Shown here: positions 36,401 through 49,094 of the stretch, in pieces
How positions within the stretch are numbered: the first letter of the stretch is position 1
Layout of the letters: each line of letters starts with the position of its first letter
Origin: Gymnorhina tibicen
Taxonomy: Eukaryota > Chordata > Aves > Passeriformes > Artamidae
Direction: 5' to 3'
Assembly: GCA_013399875.1 (NCBI GenBank)
Contig: VXAZ01000289.1
Span: 2,670,679-2,734,678 of the forward strand
DNA length: 64,000 bases
Notes under the pieces: model-generated
What the model saw: only the letters and a program-made list of their open reading frames with translations
What the model was told of the DNA's origin: nothing
Databases searched by the model: none
Program-made: the position numbers and the translations under genes

Positions 36401-38333
36401 TTCATCCCATTGCATGAACTTCCCAGTCTTCCAGCACTCAATCATTCTCCTGAAACTTGGCCATTGTTTCCATCTTCACCCCTGCCCTGCAACATGTACA
36501 GATGCTTCCTGTAAAGCTGAGCACTTTAGTTGCACCATTCAGGAATGTGTAGATAAACTGGCTTTGAAGAATTTCATGATATGCTTTCATGAAAGATGGT
36601 GCATAAAAATAAAGTGTTTCATTGTATGACCTACTCAATCAGATCTAGTATTTCCACTTGTTATCACTGGAGTAGACAAAAGCCTCCTACTAGTGATAGT
36701 TGTTCATAAATAAGCATACACACACCCACATATATTTCTGTGTATGTACATATGTACCTATGTGTGCATAGGTGTGACCTGAGAAATATTTTATCTGAAT
36801 AACTTACTGGTGCCTTTCCTGATGCATCAGATAAAGAACCCATGATTTTATTCCTTCTATGGGAAGAAAGTTGTCTTTTCTCTGGGGTGACAAAAAAAAA
36901 AAAATAAGGTAAAAGTGCAACTGCACTGTCATCGTTACCTGTTTTCCACAGCTATAGTATTTCTCAGAATGTGGGGAAAATTCGAAATGAGAGATAAACA
37001 TGGGGAATATTTGGAAAATATAATTCTCTTCAACACTGCTTCATATTTTTTCTCACTGATCTTAGGCCTCTGCCCTATGAATTCACCAAAGAATGATGCA
37101 AATATGTTGAATAGCAAAGAAGAGTTGATGACATTTTAGAAACATACCAAATAACCATTTATTTTCCCGTGTGCAATATTTAACAACTGCTTTTTAATAC
37201 GAAGTATTGGCTATTCTGTCAGCTTCAAGAATGTCTCCAACAAACTGAAGTACCATTGTGAAAAACAATTGAGTGAAAAATTGAAGAAATAGATCATCTG
37301 AACTCTTAGACTGCCCTCATTGCAATAACAGGTCCCAGGCCTTGCAGCTTTTTTTTCAAACAAGTTTTTCACTTTTACAGAAGACCACAGTTTTCCTTCC
37401 CACATTTTACTGAAAAAGTAATATCAGGCAAGTCTACATTTCATCAAAACAATCATTTTAAGGAGGAGTATTCTTACATATCTAAAGCAAACACAGTGTT
37501 TACAAAGTAAGAATGATTTTGTACTGGAAAGAAAAAGAAAAGCACATTTTGACAGTACATCAAAGTGACAGTGAAATGAGTTTTTTACTCAGTGAAGTTA
37601 CTACTGCACTGTAAAACCACTCATGTTGGGGTTAAATAAGTTTATGGAATGCAGAGTTCTCTCCAGGTTAATACAGAGAAGGTTGGTATCTAATAATTCC
37701 CTGCCACCGGTGATATGATACTATTGTGGCTACACCCACAGCACCTGCATAAGCTCTAGCACCGCAGGATACCCTCTCACAGTGACCTTTTCATAGTACT
37801 ACACTGTATTTGCAGCCATTAACCACGATAGCGTTGTTATGCAGCTGCTGTGCTGCTATCTTGTGTGGGCGGCTCTCTAAGGCTGGCTTTTTTAAGGGTC
37901 CTTGAAATCACAACAGGATAAATCTTCTTTGGAGAGAAAGTTCAGCCACATTCTTCCAGCAAAAAGAAAGTCTTTCCTATCATGCAGTCCTTGAACTCAC
38001 AATTCCCTGTTCTTCTCCCCTCTGCCCTAGTTGACCCACAATAAACACAAAAAGTGAAGTCCCAGGTTTTCAGAACATTTCCTATATGCAACAGGAAGGG
38101 TTTTAAACTCCCTTCCACATTCCCTAGTTTCACTGCTGCTGCTTAAAGAGGAGGTGGTTCATCTCAGCACTGAGCAAACAGACACATTGAGCCAAGCTGA
38201 AGACACCCATTTTATCCTGTGTGAACGGCCTGTGTGGCCAACAGGAATTTTACACCTGAAAAAACATCTGTGACACCACCGCTCCCCAGATCTGGACTGG
38301 AGGCAGGCCTGTGACTCCTTCACAATAACAGGA
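33463..38333. other. single-copy sequence with minor simple repeats
   Basis: Holds a CA/TG-rich patch at about 36717-36775, with a perfect 12-base palindrome GTACATATGTAC at 36745-36756, and a 13-base A run at 36892-36904. No gene or transposon is recognised. Part 35940-36120 is slightly GC-richer but without features. Confidence 0.5.
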
Positions 38334-38354
38334 AACACTGTTGTCAACAGTGTT
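38334..38354. repeat. 21-base near-perfect palindrome
   Basis: Arms AACACTGTTG and CAACAGTGTT (10 bases each) pair perfectly around one T. The inner TGTTGTCAACA resembles a symmetric protein-binding site. No open frame or promoter is evident next to it. Confidence 0.65.
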
Positions 38355-41300
38355 GAGAGAGAGCAGGCTGTGCCAGAGCAGTCTTTTCTATACATCCTCA
38401 ACAGGGAATGTAAAGAACATTCCCTTGCAATGTTTATTTGGACAGCAAAGGGTGTGGGAGGGCTGTGGCAGACTCTCATGAGAAGCAAGGTGTTTCCAGA
38501 GATCGCTGTTGAAGCCTGAAATTCTTTCTGTTTCTTTTAAAATGCTTGGGTAAAAAGAAGAAGGAAAAAATTAGGTGCTTTATTGGTTGTTTAGCATTAC
38601 ATCTCTGCTTGTTATGAAGCTGTGCTGGCCCATTATTAAGACTGTATTACACATTCCTTCCCTCCACTTTCCCTTTTTTATGGAGCTTTTATTTTCACTT
38701 CTTCCCCCATCCATCTGTCTTTGCATGCTGGCTCTGCAAATCACAGCAAAGAGGCTGTACATCAATCCAGCCTTTCCCCAAACCATCTCTTCCACGTTGT
38801 CCTTCAGGACAAGAGGTGGTACAAGCCATCCCTCAGCATGCTCCCAGAGCAGCAACACAATTGCCAGAAGAACTGCCTGCCCTGGGAGCTTGGACTCTCT
38901 GTGGCCACAAAAATCTCAGTAGATGTCTTTTCACAGGCATCATAGTTGAAGGTATTCACGGCAGTCTTCTCATCATGGAAAGATCAAATTAAAATATTGC
39001 TACAAAATATTGATAGAATTAATGTCTCTCTTCAACTTCTCATTATATACCCACACTCTTCAATTTTACTGAAGGAGAAAAAATGTAAGAATCTTTCTTC
39101 ATGAAGATTAGGCACATTTTCTTTTGGGTAGCCCTTTTTTCTTTTTAATTAAGAGACTTTTTAATCGTAAATTATTATTTATTTCATGTCTTTTAATGAA
39201 GAAGGTAGTTTGTCTGTCTTTTCTGCATGTGTTTGGATGTTGGCAGTTAGAGAATTATCAGTGTGTTATACAGCCTCGCTTAATATTTAACATTTCTTAA
39301 CAGAGCTGCTGTAGGCAGGTGCTGTAGGAAGTGCCCAACTATATGCACAGTACACATGCCCCAGTAAAGTCTGGAAACAGGAAATAATGAAGTTTCTTTT
39401 TCCACAATCCATGAAGTCTTATGTCATTGGTTTGGCTACAAATCAATATAAAACATTGTTTTGGAGTATTCTGAAATAAACAGCATCTCTAATTGCTATT
39501 GCCTCCACATCAGACCTCAACTATGAATAGCTTTTTCTATGAGTAGCTCTCTGCTGTACACAAAAACTCAGATATGTTTTGGACCTTAATGTAGAAGTTT
39601 CTGGGCAAAGAAGAGGAATTGCTGTAGTGCAACATCTCTCTTGTTATATTTCCTACCAGGATCACCCTAATTGTCCCCTATGTGTGGGAGCAGCAGAGGG
39701 TTCCTGGACTTCTTCAGGCTGCCTGTGGATTTCTCCTTGCTATAGTTCTAAACATCTGAGTCAGTGTGTTCTTTCACTCCAGGTTTACATAAATGTCTAA
39801 GTACACCTTCTCTGAATTAAAAAAAAAAAAATTGTCTTTCTCTGTAAAATTCTCTGTGGGAACTGAATGCCACCACCCAGACAAACCCAGATACTTTCTG
39901 TGATTTTGAGATATTCAAGTACCTGAAAAGTCACTGCCTGCAGGCAGCAGCACAGCAGTGGTTTTTTGCATTTCTCTGTGCAGAGGATGACCAAGACTCA
40001 GACTTGCTCAGATCTTGAGCCACAGCTCCTTTCTTATATATATTCTTCACCCAGTGACAGAAGCATTGACAGTGCACTGAAATTCATGCTGGGAAGTCTG
40101 ACTTTCCCATATCTAGAAACATTCATATTTCAAAACAAGGTAGTTTAAGGTGCTTTTTAGTGTTTAGAGCACCATGTTATGCTCTTTGGTGGGTAAAACA
40201 CTATTGGGAAGCAGACAGTTGCAATGTACTGATCCCTCTATTCCCTTTAAGTTGTCCCAAGCCCTTCTTGAAACCTTACAATGCTGGACATGACAACACC
40301 ATGATCACAGAAAGTACTTCAGGATAATTCAGATGCTGCTGTGTTAGCTGATCAGCTTGGGCACTAGAGGAAATCTAAACACAGGAACGTGAAGCCCAGC
40401 ACTCTCTGGTTAACCACCAAATTTAGGCTACACTTGCACACATAAAATTCACTCTATTGTGAACCCACACACCAGGAAGCAATAAGAAAGTAATTTTTTT
40501 TTAAGTGTTTAAAGTAACTTGTTGACAATTGGTAGTCACTCCAGTCTGAGCGTTGACTCAAAAAAATTGGGTAAAAAATGCTAACTATTAGACAATGAAA
40601 AGGCCAAATGGGTTATTCTTTTGTGTGTGCTAGCCAGAAGATGTAAGGCTGAGTGCATAATTTCTGTTGGTCAAACTTAGCCTTGTGGAGAACAGTGCAC
40701 TTACAGTTCAGCTGTGGCTCCAAGCCCCAGTGTTTGAGATCAGTTTGAAATTGCACTGATACAGTGAGTTCAGCCCAGGGTCTGTACCGATTTTAAGGAG
40801 CATTAACAAATAATAAATTATACCATTAAATGGTGCAAAATGTCTCCTCTGCTGTGCAGGGTGAACCACAAGAACCTTGTATGGAGAGGATAAACACTGG
40901 GATATAAAGGAAGAAAAAAATCTTGCTGTTCCTGTCCACCTGCGTTCAAGAGTGGAGCAGATGTAGACTTGGGATACCATCAGGTGAGGGAAAAATCTTT
41001 GTTATGAGGAATGGAAAAGGTAGCAAGGTTTAGCTCGTGTCATAAAATGGGAAGCCCTATTGAGTGGAAATTTTTCTTGTGTTAACATATAAATTAGACA
41101 AATAGCTGACCTAAAAACAAATATTTTTTTAAACCAAGAGATGAAGTCAACCCAAGATCAAATGGGTCTAAATTAGCTATGAACAAAGCTAAACTGACAA
41201 TTAGGTTAAAGGGAAAAAAAGACTTGTTACAGTCACCAGAATTGTGGACCCAGTTGGCCTTTTCCTAACTGGTGATCATAACATCCTCTCCAACTTCACT

Positions 41301-42629
41301 TTCTATTCTCCACCACCATCTCCCATCTCCATTCACATTTACCAAAACTGAGCAGCAACTAACAGATTAATCTAAAGTCATGTTTCCATTTGGGAACAGT
41401 ACAGTGCTTTGCTTAACTTAAAATAGTTCATGCAATTTCTTTTTCTTTTTTTTTTTTGCTTTTTCCTTGCAACAAATATTTCAATGTTTTCTGCCAAAAA
41501 TACAACCTCCTTGTGAGTGGAGGTATGAAGGGTCTTGCTTTCCATAACATATCTGTTAACCTGGGAAGATTTTTATGCTGTAATGCTTCAGGGAGTATAA
41601 TTCTTTAAAATGTTGCAGGAAATAATCAGAAATGTATACCTCACAACTTTGTGAGCAAAAAAACCCAAAGCATGGTGCAGTTTAATGCTAGAGATTCATG
41701 CTGAACATCATCTTCATGGCATACTAATGAATGCTTTTATAATATAGCTATCTTGGCTCCTTCATTCTATATCAACTGCACAAAATGCATTTCAGATCAA
41801 AGATAGAAAGTGCTGTCAAAAAGACCACGGATTTACAGATATTAATTCTGTTTGGATCTTACCTTTCAATAGCGAGGAAAGGTTTGAAGTGTTGTTGTCA
41901 TTCCCAGTGGGCTGCATCTGAAATGTTTAACACAGAAGTGTAGGTCCTCTGTAAAAAATTTCTAGAGCCAGAAAAATATGGGCAATATTCCCATGCTTAC
42001 TCGGATATTTCCTCGCTGGCAACACTGACACATTTTAACCTGTCTCAGTTGCTAAGATGTCTCTCGAGTGAATTCATATTCATTAATGATGAATTAATTT
42101 CCTCTGTGTGACTCATCCCTGTGGCTGGTGTGTATTTATCACAGACTGTTAGAATACCTAGACACGTAAACCACAAGACCCTCTAGAAAACCCTCTACAG
42201 TGTAGAATTTTAGCCATACTTCATGGATTCTGGAAATCACACTAGAAATCTCTTAAAAAGAGTTTCTAGTGGAATGTTCTGTGCTTCCAACTACTACGTA
42301 ATAAAGAAAAAACTCTGCAAGACATTTTGTGATTACTATCCTGTGTTTTCTTTTGGCTTTTGTTGTTTTGTGTTTTGGTCTTTGGTTATTTAGCTCTGGG
42401 GAGCGTAGAGTCCATTCAATTCGGGGTTTATGTAACTTTGTATCATTTTCTACCATACATCCCCATTAGAATTAGGAGGACATATCAAATTTGGGTTTTT
42501 TAAACCTAAGTGAACACCCATGGAACTTACTTGTGCATATAGAACAATTTTGTTAATTTTCAGTTTTCCATGCCAAGAGTTGCAACATGCAGGCAGACCA
42601 CCAGAGACAAGGATACCTGTTTCAGGAAC
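38355..42629. other. single-copy sequence; enhancer-like cluster at 42.1 kb
   Basis: No gene or repeat family is recognised. A 13-base A run lies at 39819-39831 and a T-rich run near 41441-41458. At 42078-42115 a homeodomain-type palindrome is followed by an AP-1 motif (see findings). Confidence 0.45.
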
Positions 42630-42674
42630 ACTTAAATTTTACTTTCTTTTTTTTTCCACTTAAATTTTACTTTC
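42630..42674. repeat. short direct repeat, 17-base unit twice
   Basis: ACTTAAATTTTACTTTC occurs at 42630-42646 (from the final A of AACACTT, read with one base difference) and exactly at 42658-42674, separated by a T-run. This is a local duplication with slippage in the T-run. Confidence 0.55.
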
Positions 42675-45499
42675 CTGATGATATCTACCCAGAGGAAAAT
42701 GTGAGTATTTATAATACTGTGTTTGAGCATCTATCGAACAAAACATACTGAATGCAGGAAACAGGCATTTTTAACAGCACTCCTGATAATCTCTGAAAGT
42801 CTGGGCATTGCTTTTCCATACGCTTTATCCACTCCTCCAGTTTTCCTCAAAGGAGGCTAAAAAGTTGCTTGACTCTTCTCACAACAGGCTAAAGAAAAGT
42901 TTCTGGGACAGCATGGCAGAATCATGCTCGTCGAAGGTTGGCAAGAAAACAGATAAGCAAGGCCAAAATTTCTCAGTCTGCTCAGGCCCTACCAGTTACC
43001 TTTTAGTCCAACTGCCAGCTTTCTTTATATCCTGCAGCAGTCCCAGGCTAACCAGTGAGTGTAGCAAGTTAACACTGGGATTTACAGGGCCTGAGATCAT
43101 CATATCATTTTAACATTGTCAGGGTGTAATTTCAGAGATAGATAATGCAACAACATTTTCTCATAAAACTATCTGTTAGCTGGGGAAGAAGGCCAAATAA
43201 TCAAAGAAGTTCATTCCCAGGAGAAGGATCCCTTAGCATTAGCTGAATCTGACCCCAAGACCCATCGATAACAAGGATTCTAATGCCTGTGAACTTCTGA
43301 CTGAGTTTTATAGATTCTTATTGGCACTTGATATGCAATTCTAGAGAAGGCTGTCCTGGAGATGATTTATAAACAAATTTGTTCTTTTGCATCTTCTGTG
43401 TTTTTGGAAGCTACACAAAATATAGCAACTAAGAAATAAAACATAACAAAAGGATGGATGGATGCATGCATAGTTAGACAGATAAAGTCGTTTGTATTTA
43501 AAAGGACTAGCAAATCAATTATTACAAAGAAGAACATACTGAATTTCTTGGATTTTACATACTTATGAGATGAGTGACTGATCCATCATTAGTAGGGGAA
43601 AGTAATACTTTTGCTATTCAAGTATGACAAAAATGAGGTATTAAAATGCTGCCTTTTCCTATTGCTTATATTTTCACAGAAAGAAAGTAAAATATGCTCA
43701 TAACCAGGATGAAGAATGAATTTTCCTGTTTGTTTGGGTTTTTTCTGTTACAATAAAGTTACATTTTAATTGTATATACACCAGGAAATATACAAGTATA
43801 TGTTTAGCTGATTAGATACATATGTAGTAGGAGTAAACTACGCATGTCATACATTCTTTACTTTCTAGACGAGGTTTTGTAATCTAATGATAATAACAGT
43901 AGAAACAATTTTTGGATCTATGACCCATGATATACCTCAGGAATGTAGATAAGAGCAAAGTCTTGGACAGTATGAGACAAAAAAATAAATCTTCCTTGCC
44001 TTAAGACACCTACAATCCTTAATCTGATTTTCTACTATATATTTGTACTATGTATATATTTCTACTATGTGAGCAGTAACTGTAAGAATATTAAAAAAAC
44101 TGTTACTTAATTGAGTCAAAATCAAAATGCATATGCTTTTTATTTTGTTTTCTTCTTAAGTCAGTATTAATTTTGGACAAAATTAATTTTTTCTTTACTC
44201 AGACTGAGCTCTGAATGTTATACAAACTATTGTTCCTCAGAAACAGAGGATACAAGGAACAGGGGAGGGAGCAGTAACGATACTCAGTGGAATAAATGGG
44301 CTTTCAAAACTGGGAAAAGCTTTGTCTTTGCTTTCTGATTACTCTATCTCATTGTTTACAAACACCAGATGTCTTAGAAAGATCTCACTTTTTGCCACAT
44401 ATTTTCTTTCCTGATGAATCATTCCACCCATTTTAACACCAAGAAAATGCCAGTTATTTTTTTATTCTAAGGTTACCTTTCAGTAAGCTCCTTTTAAAGT
44501 GCTGCTGTAGCTCAGAGGAAAACTGCTGGGAACTTGGGAGTCTACTGAATACCTTTTTTTTAAATGCTAAGGGGAAAAAAGTTTCACTGACTTAATACTA
44601 AGAACTTGAGAAATCAGTCTCTCACCTCTCTTTCCCTTTCCACTGCACAGACTATTAGCAGAGCCATTTTGGAGATGCTGACAAAAACTCCAAGGTTTAC
44701 AGCAGCTGGTATGTTTGGAGACAGTACCCTGGTACCATCTGTGCCTCTCCAGTTTCAGCCAAATTAGTCTCCTGCCCAGTTGCAGAGTGGAGAAGAGGAG
44801 CTGAGAGTGACAGGGAGCCTGGGCAGGTGGGGAATAGGGCACCAAGGGCAGTAGGGTCAGATCCATGCCAAGGCTTTCAGCTTCACTGTGTCCCAGCTGC
44901 TTTGATGGACAAAAGGCAATCTCTTCAAATGACCTGATGGTTAGCTCACACTAAAATCTGCACCCTCAGAGTATGCTTTGTCTGCAAATATACCACCAAA
45001 GAGATTGGGGGACTGTCTGCTGGCCCATAGGGTTGGTGCCAGGGTACGGTTGCCCTGGTCTCCCCTGCATCTGACTGTCCATTGGAAACATCCCTTGATT
45101 TATTTCCTGTCCATGCCTGAGCACTGCCTGTGAGAGTGCTGCTTGATACAGATCAAAACTGCAGGGGAGAGTGCTAACAATTAAACAGCACAGGCAATCA
45201 AGCCCTTCTCTTAGCCCCGTATCTTTACATCATCTGTGCCCTCACAGATGTTATTCAGAGCTGATGTTGTTCAGAGACAAAGATAAACAATCTGAGCAAT
45301 ATTATGGTGAGAAAAAGAATTTCACTGATGGCAAAAATTGTCAAAGAGGTTCTTGCTTTACCCTGTCTTTCAGTGATAATTCAGTAGCAGTGTTTGTCAC
45401 CATTAGCACTGAGACACCCAAGCGCTTGAGCATGTGGGCAACTGTAGACATGAGGAGTCCTGAGACATACCTGGTGCATGCATTTGATTTCTCAAAAAT
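42675..45499. other. single-copy sequence, one tRNA-like trace
   Basis: A piece at 44500-44553 contains TAGCTCAGAGG, similar to a tRNA A-box, but no B-box follows, so it is not a tRNA gene. A run of GGAT and GCAT tetramers lies at 43452-43472. No gene is recognised. Confidence 0.4.
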
Positions 45500-45640
45500 G
45501 TGGTGGGGGATTTTGGTGGGTTTTTCTTTTGGTTGGTTGATTTTTTGCGGTTTTTTGGGGGGGCTTGTGGTTTTTTTTGGTTGTTGGTTGGTTGGCTTTT
45601 TGGGGTTTTTTTTGTTTTATTTTGGAGTATTTTTGGTAAC
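45500..45640. repeat. T/G-rich low-complexity tract
   Basis: Only T and G with rare other bases on the plus strand, including GGTT tetramers, a seven-G run and long T runs. The 159-codon open frame 45171-45650 ends inside it and owes its hydrophobic glycine/phenylalanine tail to this composition, so it is not a gene. Confidence 0.8.
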
Positions 45641-48600
45641 AGAAAAATAATCTCTGTAGACCACTGTCACATTAACTGGTGATTATAATTTAGTTCATTC
45701 CTGTTAGCATCATTGCTCTTTGGGTGACTTCCAGCTCGTGGTGAGCTTAGCAGTTACACTGCAGGTAGCTAATGAAGTCACGTTTGAGGGCTAATAATGA
45801 TCTGTGGCAGACATGCAGTGACTTCTTTGCTTACCAAGGACAGCAACTTAAAGCTTTGGGGGGCCCTAAGCTACTTCTCACCTGAGCTTCCATGCTATAA
45901 GGGCTAGGATCCTGGCTAATACTGAATGCGTCAACAAATCAACACCTTCTGTAGTGACAACATGATTCTTTCACTTGGCTAATCCAACAAGACTCAGTAA
46001 ACTGGACTAGGGATTCTAAAAGTAGTGTGTATCTACTTGAATTGAAAAAGTACACACATGACCATTCACATACTGTTTTCAGCATAGTTTTTCAAGCTAA
46101 ACCTATTTTTTCCAGAGATGAGAGATTCGTTTTGTAATTGCTCATGATGCTTTAGAAAACTAACAAAAAGGCACACTAATAAAAAGTCCTACTGAAATAA
46201 TAGGTATCCTTTGAGACTGACTGCTATATATGTTTCTCAAGATACAAAAGATCTTTTATCTGTGATAATGGGGACTGCAGATTAGTAGAAGGGCAACGCA
46301 GGACCGTAGATACTAGAGATGTGATGGTGAAATAAAATGTCATTGGCATAAAAGGGTGTAAGTGTGAATTATTTAAGTGCCTACAGCTATTTGGACAGAG
46401 TAACTGAGTTTCCTGTAGCTTTTAATTACTTCTGTGATTATCTGCTGAAAGTGTATGTGTGCCTGTGTGCACGTGTGGTTTGTGGGAGCAGTTGAATAAT
46501 GGATTGACACATGCAGACATTAATAGAAAAATATTGGAGAACTGCTTGAAATCCTGTAGGAAGAAAGGAGAGTACCAGATTTGTTTATATTCATGGAATG
46601 AGAAACCGTACAATATTCATGCTAAGAGTGATTAAAGTAAAAACAGATGCACACAAAGAGAGAGGAGGCAGTTTTGCTCCTCTTACTGTGTTGCTTTGTT
46701 TAAGGAAAACTCAAAATGAGTTCCTCTCTGCTGAAGCAAACTCTGAAGACTCCCCACTGAGCCAAAAGAGGGAGTTTTACAGTCCCATTCACTTTTCTTC
46801 TGCTTTCCCAGCATTGTGTCAACCTTTGCACTGTGTCACACATCCGCAGTGCAAGGCACAATACAGCTGCCATGCTCAGATTGGAGACAGGAGAGAAGAA
46901 TCAATTAGCTTTTCTCAGAAAAACTGTGGTCTGGACTTGTGCTGTTGCACATCTCTCGTCTGGCCCTGCCATCCAGATGCGCTTTGCTGTTAATATCTGA
47001 ATATGGAACTTATTTTGTTTGAAAGCTCTCACATTTAAAATGAGAATCTGGTATGGTAATTAACTGTTCCAAAAATGAATATATTCAGAGAAACACATCA
47101 GGCTAAAGGAAAAGGGATCACAGGCCAGGGATAGAATGAGGTAATTTATGTTTAAATCTAATAGGCGTGTTTTTCATATTTATATTCAATTTCAGTAGTC
47201 ATTCTTGAGCCATTGCTGTTATAAAAAAATAAAAGGAGGAGGAAGACATTAATAGATATAAAACAAACAAAGGAAAAAGAAACATTGGAGTTTGAGGTCA
47301 GTTTTCACAGGTGACATAAATTTAGAGAAGAAAAAAATGTGACTTTGCATAATATTTTACTATTTGTGAACACCATACATAATTACTTAATATACATAAT
47401 TCTTGCATAAGTAAAATAAATGCTAATTGAATATGAGTCTAATAATGGGTGATATTTCAAATGATGTAAAAAATACACCATCCTGTATTGCACTCCAGAC
47501 AGAATACACCATACTCTATGAGTGGAAATCACTGTAAATGTTGAAAAACAAAGTAGAAAAAAAAAAATCCATAAGACCTTCTACTTTGTGATTTGCAGAC
47601 ACAAACATGGGTCAGACAACATGGAGCCTGCCTGCAATACATTTTTATTCAAAAGTAATTGTAATTAAAGCTGTCATATAAAAAAAAGTTATTTTCTGAT
47701 AAAGAACCTGGGAGCAGAGAATATCTTTAAATGGAAGCTCCTATGTTTACTGAAATCTGGACATTTTTATTAAAAATATTTATTAAGAAAACAAATATCA
47801 TCAATTAAAAACTTAAAATTTTAAGAAATTGTTCATAAGTAAATATATCTGCATTATAATTAAGAAAAAATATGGTATCTTGAAATTTTCAGAATAATAA
47901 TAGGTTTACCCACTCAGGATGCTGTCATTATCAGAATAGTCAGTAACCATAGTAGCTTGATAAAAAATACGCTATCTGAAGAACTTCTGTTACTGAAAGT
48001 TTACTGATGAAAAAATCTCCAAAGAAAAGTAAACTGAATGAATCAAGCAAAGTTAAAAGCAGTTAATTTTCAAAACCAAAGCCATGTAACAATATTGTTA
48101 ATGTACACTTTCAAATGTATCTTATGATTCCTGTGGTAACAACATGAGGAACAAGTAACGACATCCACAGTAAAGACAAGAAATTCTGCTGCAAGCCTTA
48201 TGCAATCCATTGGGACCAAAATTTCCTTTGACGGGCACAGCACTGTTCAGCCAGCTCTGCTGCTAACACTTGTATCCTCCTGTTTCTGCTTTCCTTTCTT
48301 ATTCTCGCCCTCAGATTTGCAAAGTCCTCTGAATATGAACATTCTAGGGGCAGTTGGAGTCCAGGCAGTTTTATCCTTCAGCATAAGGCAAGAAGGGACC
48401 CGATGCTGGGGCTGAAGCCATTCATGCTGCTTGAACACCTCACAGGCTGGGAAGAGTTGTGCACTCCCTGAGGTGCCCTTTCCTCCCAGCCTCAGATCTG
48501 GCTCCATGGCTTCCAGGTTCCCTTTTTAGGGAGGACAGGGATCCTGGCATGAAGTCAGGATGCAGCCAGCATGCTCCCTGTTCTCACAGTTTAACTGTGG

Positions 48601-49050
48601 GCAAAAATTTCACATGTGCTGCCTCAACCTATTAAAATGGACTTGGGCTTGACAACAGGCAGTTCACTGAAGATTTTTTTCTCTATCAATAGTGAAAGTC
48701 AGCTTAACATGTAGAGCTTTAAGGATTGCAAAGCACAGAAAGGACAAAAACAATGAGAAAAACAGATGCTGCTGCATTAAGGAAGTGGTGCTACTTCACT
48801 TGGACTTGACTCTGTAACTCACTCCAGAAATTACTGCAGCTGTAGACAAGATATGATCAGTGTTTAGGTATAAAAAAATTAACAAAGACATGAAGGTCAG
48901 GACTCTCTGAGAAGAAATAAAAAGATAAAGCCTCATGAGAGTGGACAGAGGCTGAGGCAGTGGAGACCAGAGAGGCAATCAGAATTTTCTTCTCCTTAAC
49001 TCATACACTGGAATGTGCCCTTGCAACGAGCAGTGAAAAACATTCATAAC
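45641..49050. other. AT-rich single-copy sequence
   Basis: The frame 46598-46993 (131 codons from an ATG) has no domain and no exon edges I trust. The stretch 47140-47480 is strongly AT-rich with several TAAT cores and could contain conserved regulatory DNA; this is only an impression. No repeat family is recognised. Confidence 0.45.
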
Positions 49051-49094
49051 TAATAGGTAGTGAGCCAAGCATTAATAGGTAGTGAGCCAAGCAT
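49051..49094. repeat. perfect tandem duplication of 22 bases
   Basis: The 22-base unit starting TAATAGGTAGTGAGCC occurs twice in direct succession (49051-49072 and 49073-49094) with no difference. Perfect identity in non-coding DNA means the duplication is recent or that it is an assembly artefact. Confidence 0.9.

Noticed and set aside
44500..44553. tRNA-like sequence with an A-box-type TAGCTCAGAGG
   Set aside because: No B-box and no cloverleaf can be drawn; it could be the head of an old SINE, but too little remains to call.
45171..45650. 159-codon open frame with a hydrophobic C-terminal part
   Set aside because: The hydrophobic part is the translation of a T/G-rich low-complexity tract; the upstream part has no recognisable domain.
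46598..46993. 131-codon frame starting with ATG
   Set aside because: No domain, no exon edges and no codon pattern I could support; the length is within chance for this many frames.
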